From Seiridium cupressi (Eukaryota > Ascomycota > Sordariomycetes > Amphisphaeriales > Sporocadaceae), in NCBI GenBank assembly GCA_036674765.1, contig JARVKI010000017.1, positions 62,001 through 126,000 on the forward strand: a stretch of 64,000 nt of DNA, written 5' to 3'. Both the position numbers and the translations under genes were made by a program. Shown here one piece after another: positions 11,301 through 21,798 of the stretch. Within the stretch, counting starts at the first letter, position 1; every line of letters begins with the position of its first letter. The notes under the pieces are model-generated. The model saw nothing but the letters and a program-made list of their open reading frames with translations. It was not told where the DNA came from and did no database searches.

Positions 11301-13453
11301 TCAAGGTAATAGCATGGTCGATGCAAACAAGCAAGCAAGCACTTACACCGCGACAGGTTGAAACTCCTTTTGCAGCTTCATGGCTCCTCGAAAGACCACT
11401 AGACCAGCGCGTGGTGCTTGTCGCACAGTGATTTGTTGCCCGCATTCTCACTATGTACATTAACCTAACGGCAGAGACATGTCTTATCCTTCTGAAACAG
11501 CATCAATCCGTAAACAACTCGGCGAGCATATATGGCCGACTGCTCCAAGATGAGTCCCAACAAAAACTCTGTGATGTAATATATGTATATACAAATCATT
11601 GGCGGCTTATCAGACCGGCATACTCTTGTCCCAGGTGCATGGCAGCAAGTTCTGCGGTCCCCAGTAACTGTTTTTGCAAGCGAGTGACACAGACACAGTG
11701 CCACGCGATCGGGCCAAGGAACGATACCTGGAACCTGCTCACAACTCAACCCGCTCCCGTTACCCACGAGGCGTCTGCAGGGAGATCCATGCAACGCACT
11801 GCGTCGTTGATGCAGGGGTCTGTTGTGCTTCCGCGAGCCAGTAGGAACGCTGTTCCTGACGCTTGACCAAGCTTGTCCGGTGATTCGACCACGGCCTACC
11901 CCTGAATAATGGGTCAGAAGCTCAGGGGATAACCTGGAATGGATCCTGCTTCTCCTCACGATGGATCAATCGAAGCTCTGACTGGGCTTCCAGGGCTTTT
12001 CTCGCGCTGCCAGGTTATCCCCTATCTTCAAAAGCCGGCGACAACGGTTTGTGTATTGGCTGTTTGTCGCCTTTGCTATTTCCGAAGACCTACGACATGC
12101 ATGGCGCTTCTTTGCTTTTAAATGGAGGGATCACTTTAATGTGCCACGGCAGTCTCAGATTAACACTGCCTCTGGACCAATGACGATGGTGGGAGCAGCA
12201 CAAAGTTGCTGTGCATGGTTTGAAACGTCGGCAAAAAAGTGATGAGCTTTATTTCTTCTTCCCCTGGAACGCAGGCCTTAGACATCCTAATCCTGAGTGG
12301 CATGGCTTTCTTCCGGCGACTGCCTGAGCATAACCAATTACTGAAACATAGAACAAATCATCGCTCATGGCCTCATCTTGCGAATGTAGGGCTGCGTAGG
12401 TCCATTTGACAGTCCATCGACTTGGCCTAAAGCAAAACGACCGCGCGGCGCCGGCGCTTAGCACAGCCAGAGTAGTTCATCTGAAGGCGATTTGGTGCAG
12501 GGTGACAAACCATGGGCTGTGCGAATGGAGAAGACTCGCTGGCCAGGCTCTAAATTTTGACAATCGCTGGCATCTAAGCACTAAAACTTTTTACTGCTTC
12601 AATCCTAGCACTACGCTGACTTGTACTCACGCACGACAGCTTCACCATGGCCAAAAGTAAACAAAGGCAATTTGAAAAGCCGAACCTCTTCGTGTTCTCC
12701 TGCGGACCCTCACGCCGGGGAGACATGGCAGTCTACAAGCTTGCGAACATCTCGAGCCCGTCGGCTTTTCCGCCGACAGGTCCGCAGCAAATCTCTTCAG
12801 ACACTTTCGCCCTCAGTTCCTAATCATTCCGGATGACTTCATGGTGGTTCCCTTTATACGGCATACATATTACGTGCTTAAGGTTTTTACCCATCCTCTA
12901 ATCAAACCTTGTAAGTTTAGTTTCGAGAGAGCGATATCGAATTGGTGCACACACATAGATGCATTCGCTAGCCTCTGCTACTGCTTCCGCGAAGCATCGC
13001 GGTTTATTTAGTGCACGTCAGAGGGTCACTAGGTAAAGACCTCACATCGACGAGAAGCACGAGCTCTTTACATACGCGACATAGATACGAGAGATATTGC
13101 CGCGACGTCGGATGAACCCGTCCAAGTCAATCTCACACAGAGCGCGGTAGAGGAGATCATTCGACGACATCCCCTTTCTCGGCATTACACATTCGCATTT
13201 CAAGCAAACGGATGGAGGGTTCCGATTGCGATTAACGAGCACTGAAGAAGCCTGATTCTACTGCATATGCGGGTGCGAACGCTACACCCTGGCGGCTCAG
13301 TGCATTATCAACGGCCACCATCCCACCATCTGTGCTGCGCATGCATGTGTATCTTCAGCACACCCCTTTCTCGCAGATTTCAGGGGATCTCTCGTTGGCG
13401 GAAGTGCCTGCATGCCCAGGTGTTGAAGAAAGGAACCGAGCGAGCAGCGCCGT
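8393..13453. other. Gene-poor region, 5 kb
   Basis: I find no gene with recognisable homology or a consistent exon chain on either strand. Open frames reach 164 codons (minus strand, 11465-11959) but have compositions expected by chance. The part nearest 8392 is presumably promoter and leader of the 1228-aa gene. A non-coding RNA or a rapidly evolving orphan cannot be excluded from sequence alone. Confidence 0.4.
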
Positions 13454-13471
13454 GGGGGGGGGGGGGGGGGG
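13454..13471. repeat. G18 homopolymer
   Basis: Eighteen consecutive G residues in non-coding DNA, in a region otherwise of mixed composition. The exact length may be a sequencing or assembly estimate. Confidence 0.9.
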
Positions 13472-14771
13472 TCTTGCTTCCTTCGCCCTTCTCTGAACCT
13501 TGCCAGCCCAGCAAATCGCCAGATCCGTGAGACCGGAGAGTTGGGACTGTTCCCCCCATCGACACACCCCTCCCCCCTGTCTTCTGCGGAGATGAGCTAA
13601 GGCTGGACCGTTCTCATCTCGCTACGCACGACACCAGCAAGAAAGCTATTCTCACCAACGAATCCAACGATCGAGACAAGCTCGCACCTCCAGCTTTCGA
13701 TCCCCGCGGTCCGACTTCCTTTCCTGGGACTATGCGTCCGCATCAGTAATACCGATGCACTATATGACGGGAGCATGGCAGGTAACTCGGCTCGTGGGGA
13801 GAGGCGCCGAGGCAATAAGCTCTATATTAGAGTTATCGCTAAACGCGTGGCAGAATACCGAGTTTCTTGATTGCCCTCGCAGCCAATGTGGAATGATTTA
13901 TAATATGACCGTTATACTGCCTGTGCACCTTCTTACCCGCTCCACACCAACGGGGAGGAGTTTGGTGCCTGACCTTGACCTGGACACATCTGCTCCGTTG
14001 TTTCAATCTCAGTGGTTCCTCCACAACTATGAGTACGATCGCGGCCTGGTCCTGGTACATGGGAACTGCCAGCTGATCAGTGGACAATCTATTCTCTTTA
14101 ATTGACCTAAGTCATCTCACGTCCGAAAGCCATGTATTTCGTCATCAATGACCCCGACATAATTTCGACAACCCATTTGATTTGCTCTCGGGCCAGGGGG
14201 GGCTTCGCCTATTGCCGATTTGAAGTCATGACTGCCGGATGTCCACTGCTTTCCGCGTGTGATCGAAAAAAAGAGTTGTTGGCCCGTTGTTTATTATCCA
14301 TCAATACCTACATAATTCTTCACAACACCAATCCGCACTACGCGCCGGCGCAATGTGCTGAAAACAGTAGCTAGGTCAACCAACCAACAAATAAATGCAT
14401 GCAATATCCGTCGCGTCGCGTCTCTCTTCTTTTCGGCACATTGGTAACTAGTTATAATCTTAATCAGAGTCGCGAAAGCGGGGTAAGAGGATCGTCCGCG
14501 ATTCTATCTTGAAGATGCGACTCTTATCTTTTCAACCCAGTGCATACACCTCCCACCAGGGTCAGTCCAGCCCCGGACGCGCCACGGTACCTGCAGCGTG
14601 TTCGCCGCGGCGCAATTGCTACTTTCGTGGTACACACCGTTCCGTCCGGTCGGAGTTTGATGCCGCCCGTTGTACCAACGAAAAAGTGCCCAAGGTTCAG
14701 AGATGGGAAAGAATTATGCACTACCGTTGAATGCGGGACGAACTCATAGCGAAAGCTTGTCTGTCGGAAAA
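13472..14771. other. Intergenic, 1.3 kb
   Basis: No gene is recognised. Open frames of about 106-116 codons at 13755-14105 (plus) and 14524-14844 (minus) show no known motif. Confidence 0.4.
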
Positions 14772-14861
14772 CATGCAGGAGGTCCAAGTTGAAAATTGCA
14801 CACATCCCCATAACGTGAATTGTGGGGATGTGTGCAATTTTCAACTTGGACCTCCTGCATG
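14772..14861. repeat. Perfect inverted repeat, 39-bp arms, 12-base loop
   Basis: Positions 14772-14810 and 14823-14861 are exact reverse complements, separated by 12 bases (14811-14822). A transcript on either strand would fold into a 39-bp uninterrupted hairpin. Pairing stops abruptly at the next outer base. No coding region is associated and no target-site duplication is obvious. Possible origins are a small non-autonomous element, a fold-back duplication, or an assembly or snap-back artefact. Confidence 0.95.
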
Positions 14862-16502
14862 CTGTGCATTACAAAATAGCATCTGTAGCGGAAACTAGCC
14901 AACCTTGATGATCATGTCCCCTTCACCATAATGCAGTTGGGTTAGGGTCCCGGAATCGCGGGAATAGCGGGACTAAACCTTCTGATCGAGGTTCTGCAAA
15001 CACAAAATCATACTAAGAGAGACTTGGGCTTTTCTACGATTCAGTCTACCTCTATGGAATAGTTAGTCGTTCGGCTAGGGGTGAAAAAGGAAAGCATGTC
15101 TGTGATCGTGGACTACATAAATGAACACATGTGATTTCTGCCCGTACGGCAAGTCAATAAAAGCCCGGGACGATGTCGCCGAGCGGCGAGCTCTGGTGTT
15201 CCATCTGCCATGCTACGCAGTCTATCCCTTCCCCTTATATATATAGTAGTTCAAGATATGGGTAGCTTCCTCGTCCCCAAACCTACTTTTGCACCTAGCA
15301 GGTTTTTGCCCGTGTTTACGACTTGTATCTAAATCTTACATGTCAGACCTTGTCGGTGTTTCTTATGTCCTTCGAACTATCGCACGATTCCTTGGGCAGA
15401 TCACAGTGTCCTCGCGAGACGGCACGGAGCGGTGCGTGTGGGATTGACAGTGATGAAACGTACGATAATGTCGTGATGGTTTTTGCGTAGTCTTGAATTC
15501 GATCCGTAGTACAGCCTCTCGTATAACATGAACGTTCTTGAATAATCGATGAGTTTTGACTAGCGTCCTATTGTGGTCAACAAAACAGAGTTAGACTCGT
15601 GTGTATTTCGGCACGTTTATGGATTTATTGTGTCCATATTCTCACACACATCCTCCCTTAGAATAGCCGCTGACGAAAGAAATTCAAGTACGTTGCTATG
15701 AGGTCGCGCCCGGTAAGAGTGGCAATGGTGATGTGTCACATAGGAGATTACACCCGGCTTTCCCGCTGGTTGCCCCGGCAAGCGGGTGCTGTTTCCACTG
15801 TCGCCTCCGCCAGTGGCTGTGAGTAACATGAAGATGGCGAAGGAGTCCTTGAAGGAGGCAACGAGCTCGTGCTTTCAGCTAGAAGTACACATCAGTCAGG
15901 CATATGTCAGTGGTTCGGTTTGACAAACAATGTTGAAAGATCTAAATTTCGTAACACGTTCACCTGCTTTGTGCACCCATGCTGGCATGACCTGCGTATT
16001 TGTTTCGCATTGCATAATAACCTGGCAGTCATGAATTAAATGACAAAATACCGTTCGCATGAAATTCTGTGGAATCCACCAACGAATACTCGACTCACCC
16101 GAAATGTGTTCTAATTTCATCTGATATTGTTTACGCGCTTGCGACAGGCATTTAAACAGGTAAAGACACGGAGAACTGTAACTTCTGCGTGGGAGTGTCT
16201 GTCTATCAGGGTGGCCAACAATCCCTCTATCCTATTATTGGTTATTGAAGAGTGTAAATTCGGTCTTCCTATACTTAAGTTTATGTCTCCCACATATTGC
16301 AGTTGTTCATGGCTTTTACACATTGTAATTACATATGCCGATTCCATGTTGTGGCAATACCCACGAGGTGCGCCTGATACGCAAGATGGTCCAAAGGAAG
16401 GAAAAGAAAGCGAAAACAAATCAATCCGCCCGCTTATGCTCCTCTATAATCCCGGGTATCTATGTGTATTTCTTCAGCTAAGCTTCTAGCTCACAAGAAA
16501 GA
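14862..16502. other. Intergenic, 1.6 kb, downstream of the histidine kinase
   Basis: The stretch is AT-richer than the coding regions. No recognisable gene or RNA is seen. Its right end should carry the 3' UTR of the kinase gene. Confidence 0.45.
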
Positions 16503-19500
16503 CTATCTGCCTGCCGGCGTTGTCGTTGAGCAGATGCGATCAATGTTAGCTATCAAGTCGTCAATGCGATATGGTTTCGTAGTCACTCCATCCTTTCTTT
16601 TCATTAGCAACTATATGCCTAGAGGGGAAAAGCGCGTCAGGTAAAGCTTACCATGCCAGCTTCAATCGCCGCGGTGACCTGCTGACTCCGGACGTTGGCA
16701 GTGACACCAATGATAGGCACATGACCTGGCATGTGACCAGATGATTCCTGTGATCGGACCTTCTTAGTGAACTCTATCCCGCCCATTATGGGCATTTCGA
16801 TATCGCAGAGAATAGCATCGAACATACGACCTGTGCTTTCTTCTCGGAGTGCGCGGATCGCACCAAGAGCTTCCTGGCCATGGTTGGCCGCGTTTACCAG
16901 GAAGCCTCGGTTTCGAAGGAGTTTGCACAGTACTTTCTGGTTGACCAAATTGTCTTCCACCACAAGTACATGGCGCTCATTGACCGTGGAATCAATCTCG
17001 GGGCTTGGAGCCACGAGAGTGAGATCAATGGGTGCACCACTCTTGTCCTCAGGCGAAGGCGGCACAACAAGCGGAGAAGTCGTACTTGTCAAGCTGAGAG
17101 TCCTTGTCATCTGCAGGATCGGCTCGATGCTGATCGACGGACGCCGTGGCGGCGAAGCCTTGAAACTTTTGACGTAAAAGGCAAATGTGCTGCCAATACC
17201 GCCGCTGCACATTCCTATCTCACCACCCAACATCTCTGTAATTTGACGAGAGATGAAGAGGCCAAGGCCCGACCCGCCATACTCAATATGTGTCTTCGGG
17301 GAAGCTTGCTCGAAGCGATTGAAAAGGAGAGCCTTTTCGTCCGTAGTAAGACCTTTCCCTGTATCTCTGACACTGAAGCATAGGTAGACCTCGCCTGACA
17401 CATGAAATTCTCGTAATATATCACCGGTTGGGCTATTTGGTTTTGCCGGCTCATACCTGTGCGGGACATATTGGACTCCGATAGTAGTATCGCTAGGTGG
17501 TTCGAGAAATGCCGATACCATGATGTCGATATTCCTAGTGGGTGCGGTCCTGGTGAACTTGATCGCGTTGGTGACAAGATTGATGACGATCTGCAAAAAT
17601 CGATTGGGATCAAGCAAAACCCAATTGATTTCCAGAGCTGATAGAGAAGGATCTTCGATTACAGAGAGGGTGATGTCTGTCATCTTTAGCTCCGGAGAGA
17701 AAACCTTGAGAGCAGTCTGGACAAGACTCTGTACCAACAGTGTTAGCAAGTTGTTTGGACCTTGTGACTTTTTCATTGAATAACAACTAGAGACAGTAAA
17801 AGTATTCCAATAATACTGGAAACTGCGAAGTTGGCTGCTCAAATTTAAAAGAAATGACTCACCATTGGTTGAACCGGAACAGGGGACACCACCAATAGGT
17901 CAGCATCAAGCTTGGAGAGCGTAAGGACGTCATCTACTATCTGTTTCTGGTGCTGGACGCAATACATTATGGTATTTGCAGCGTCGAGCGCATTCTGCAG
18001 TTGTTGCAGAACGACGCTATTCCCTTCGTCGTTGGTTTTTGATACATCGGAAGGAAGTGCGCGAGTGCGTTTGAGACACGTCTTCGTGGCGGCAACGATT
18101 TCTTCACCGCAGTGCAGGACTGCTGACAACGGGTTTCGAATCTCATGGCTTATCATGTCAATAAATCGCTCTTGATGCGTTTTGAGACGGATCGCTTCAT
18201 CCATTTTGTCAGCCAATATCTTGGCCGCCATCTTTTGGGGACTGATGTCTACAACTGGTCAGCATGAATGCCCAAAAGAGGATGTCGCGATTTGTTATGG
18301 CCAGTGTTGAGGTCGGCTCTGGAACGAAAGGGGGAACTCTGTGAGAAATCAGTACCGATCGTAAGAACATGCCAAGAATTTCAGGCGTTATTGGGCGGGG
18401 GAAGCTTACCACCTGTGACCCAAAAGTCTATATAATCAACAGTACCATCCTCATTGAATTCCGAAAACCCGGTCACAAGAATATAGACACCGTTTTCGAT
18501 TGCATGGCCTCCTTCCTCAACTGTATAGACCTTGTTCTTGAGCTTTAGTTCGTGGGTTCTCGGACCGGGACTTTTCTGAAAGCTCTCGAAGCATTCCTTC
18601 CAATCTTCAAGATAGCTTTCTTCCACGTAGGAAAGCCATGGTTGGGGCCCTGGTACCTCGCCCCGAGTGAACCCATAATAAGCGTGCCAGGCGTCGTTGC
18701 CTGTAAAATTAATGAGCTTGGCCTAACCATGTACGTACCCGGAGAATTTAAGCCGTTTAGGAGGTAGGCCATGATCAAAATACACTTACCGTATTGGACT
18801 TGCCCTGTCCCGTCTGTCCGCACGATTCCCAGGGGACAATGTTCGGCGTAGTTCTTCCACTTGCTTTCTGATTCCTCCAAGGCCTTGGTTCGTACTCTGA
18901 GCTGCTCTTCGATCCATTTTAGCTCTGAAATATCGATGACAAGCCCCATAACACTTTCGATTTCCTGGGCTTCATTGAGATCAGGATATACTGCAGAGTA
19001 TCGTTAGACATATTTCTCGCCAGGACCGGTGTGGGAGATAAGGGTCTCGGGGTGTTTATCTTCGACGTGAGGGGCACCGTTCGCCACGGATATCATGTGC
19101 CCGGGAAATGGGCAAGCAGCGAAAGAACAACCAAGGTCACTCACCTGCACAAATGGCAGTTCTGTTGTCTGAATACATGTTCCCTTGTCTAAAGGGTATC
19201 TTGGATCGATACTGAAATTGTCCACCCTTTTTGTCAATGAGAACCTTTTGCCACCATTCAATGACTAACGGGAAGTCTTCCTCAAACACGCTATCAAGCC
19301 ATCCATCGTAGTCCGTTCTTTTAGGATCCAAACCGGCAAATCGGTACCAAGCATCATTGGCATAGGTTATGTGTCGATCAACACCGACGACTGCAAGGCC
19401 AATCGTGGAGCGCTCGGCAAATCTAGCGAATCTCTCCTCACTCTTTTGAAAATCCGACGTGGCCTTGTAAGCGATTTCTGCCCGACGTTTGACCTCATCA

Positions 19501-20558
19501 GTCATTTTGATCCTAGTTATTTGTGGTGTTACCACCTCCGCAATGCTGTGTAAGAAATCCTGGTAAAACTTGTTGTATCTTCGGTATGGATTGAGTCCAA
19601 CAATGAAGAAGGCGACTGTCTCGTCATCTGCCCTGAGAGGAACAATGACAAATTCATGACTTGGCAGGCCATGACCTCTCCAACCGACACCGTCTAATAG
19701 TTTCTTGAGGTTTATGTCGGATGCTTTCAGGACGAGACATTCGTCGGTTTTCAGAGCTTCGAGAACCCTAGGGGCGAATCCGTCTAGGTCGTACTTTACA
19801 TCGAGATACATCTTCGCTAGAGCGTGGTCTGCATCGACACCGACGGAGCCTTCCAAGCGACAAGTATAATGCGGACTGGAAGGTGGTGCTGCCAGGCTAG
19901 TTTGCTCTACGACAGAGTACAGCAGAGTGAATGGGACATCCTTGTCATCCACATCTAACCCAGCCAGGGTAGCCGCCCATAGCTCGTTAAGGCTCGAAGC
20001 CTTCTGAATCCGCTGGGAAAGATGCTTGATGCAGTTAACACGACGTAGTCCGATCACGTGCTGGGTCATATCCGACGGGCAACCATAGGAACCCATGACC
20101 TGTCCATCGTCGTCGCTCAATATCGGAATGAGCTTCCAGTCGAAATAGCACTCTTCGAGGAATCCAGCTCGGTCTATGAGCATCATTGTCGCATCTCCGC
20201 TCAGCGTCTCCCCCGTTACGCATTGTTTTTCAGTGATGAGTTTGCTGAAATTGCTCCAAAAGTGCGGGAAGACGTCTAGGGCATCTCGGCCTTGCATCGA
20301 TGGGTGCTTTGAACCAACTAGGGGTATGTACGCCTCGTTGTAGATGGCGGTAAATTTGTCGCCCCAGTAGACCACCCGTGGGCTTGTATCTGCTATCACC
20401 AAGCGAACGACCTGCTTGAGTTCGCGTGGCCATGTTTCCATTGGTCCGATGGATGTGTTCTCCCATCGCACATCGCGAGTAAACTTTTGAAAGGGCGTTA
20501 GATTCGTGGGAGGAGGATTTCTCAGCCAGTCAAGATTGACCTTTGGTGATTCTGCCAT
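16503..20558 (-). CDS. PAS-domain hybrid histidine kinase with receiver domain, 1152 aa
   Basis: Six exons, in transcript order: 20558-19145, 18990-18790, 18700-18410, 18248-17863, 17728-16652 and 16592-16503 (3459 nt). All junctions close in frame, with donors such as GTGAGT and GTAAGT. Residues 1 to about 370 form a sensory region opening with a PAS-like unit (SIGPMETWPRELKQVVRLVI). A PAS domain starts near residue 380 (EERFARFAERS) and a second follows exon 2. The HisKA H-box is HEIRNPLSAVLHC with His670. The HATPase has an N box (NLVTNAIKF), DTGKG (G1) and a GGSGLGL block. The receiver starts HVLVVEDN with phospho-acceptor Asp1073 (CDIEMP) and a Thr-Lys-Pro switch in the last exon. It should autophosphorylate, relay to its own receiver and then to an HPt protein such as Ypd1. 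There are no membrane helices, so a soluble intracellular sensor is inferred. Confidence 0.93.
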
Positions 20559-21798
20559 TGCGTTGTTCCTACGCTCCTCGCCACCCGTGTGATGCTCAGC
20601 ACGGCTTGCATGAAGTCTCTCCCGCTTTGACTCCTAAGCTCGGCCAGGTTGGAGAGGGTCACAATCTTTTCCAAGTCAGCTAGGAAGTCCCGATGAAAAG
20701 GTGTACATAGCCTTGCGGAGAACCGAACGAGGCTGCCACTTCATAGGTGAACGGGAAACGCTGCTGGTTGTGGTGCTAGACAGAGCTCGGGCAAGGTGCG
20801 TCAAGTTAAGCAAATGATTAGTAGCTCTGCAGTAGGGGCGACAGGAAGCCAGCGACAGCACTCGGAGATGGGATGGGCTTCTGTGACCAAGCAACTTCCT
20901 GAGGAGAGGATACAACTCAAGCAGTCCCTGGCTCCAGATACGCAACTGCTGCTGGTGCGGCCACTTGTCTGTGCTGCCGAAAGTCTAGATCTCGCTTGCC
21001 AGTTTTAGTGTGGCCCCAGGCGACAGGCGATATGCACGGCCGGCGACCCCCCAGACAATGCTAATGGCCAGAGCAACTTTGTCATCAAAGGTAAACGTAG
21101 CCAAGGGGCCGGAAATGGAATGTCCAATGGGAGGTGCGGTGCCGACTGCCAATGCGTCCCGAAGTCTCTCCAGAGTTCGAGGCGCATCAAGGGACAGGGA
21201 GAATGCAAGACCGGAAAGTTCTCCCTAGTCTTGTCTCTCCTTGCGAGTCATTAGGTAGGTGTCTTCGCGTCATGATTGGAGTGAAACGTCCGGATGGACC
21301 CCCTAACAGCCGTATGTATGGCAGACTGAGGCGAGATCCATTTGTTACCTATTCCCAGCGCGGAATGCATGGATCTGAACGACCCTGCAATAACGCTGCT
21401 CGATCGGAAATGCCCTGCAAGTTCCATTTTTTCCCACGTTGCAGGGCGCCTGGAACCCCGCCAAGGTCGATCCCTACTATGTAGCCCTACACACGTCAGG
21501 ACATTTACCTAAGCTAAGTACATGTACCCTGCTTCTGCATTGCCCAACCACGGACCAGGGGACTACATTGTGCCGACTATCGCTCGCTAAATCTTGCTTC
21601 AAGGGCTGGCTGCCGTCCTTGCCGAGCACAGCAGTCAGCCACTATTAGACAGACTGACGCGACCATTGCCAAACCCCTCCATATATCAACACTACAATCG
21701 CACAACGCAATAGCTACGGCCTTACGCTTTTTGCCTCTGATGTTTTTCACATAAACATCTGCCAACGTATCACGGTTTTAAAGGACAATCTATATTTA
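20559..21798. other. Intergenic, 1.24 kb, upstream of the histidine kinase
   Basis: It holds the kinase promoter and leader and the 3' end of the VWA-Hint gene. No gene was recognised in it; frames of up to 116 codons look like chance. Confidence 0.5.

Noticed and set aside
11465..11959. 164-codon minus-strand frame in the gene-poor block
   Set aside because: Arg/Ser/Cys-rich chance-like composition, no motif, no splice partner.
13042..13242. 66-codon minus-strand frame with a CLKCEC motif
   Set aside because: Short, isolated, with no adjacent exons; too little to support a zinc-binding gene.
20058..20063. CACGTG within the kinase coding region
   Set aside because: Located in coding sequence; most likely a chance hexamer rather than a regulatory site.
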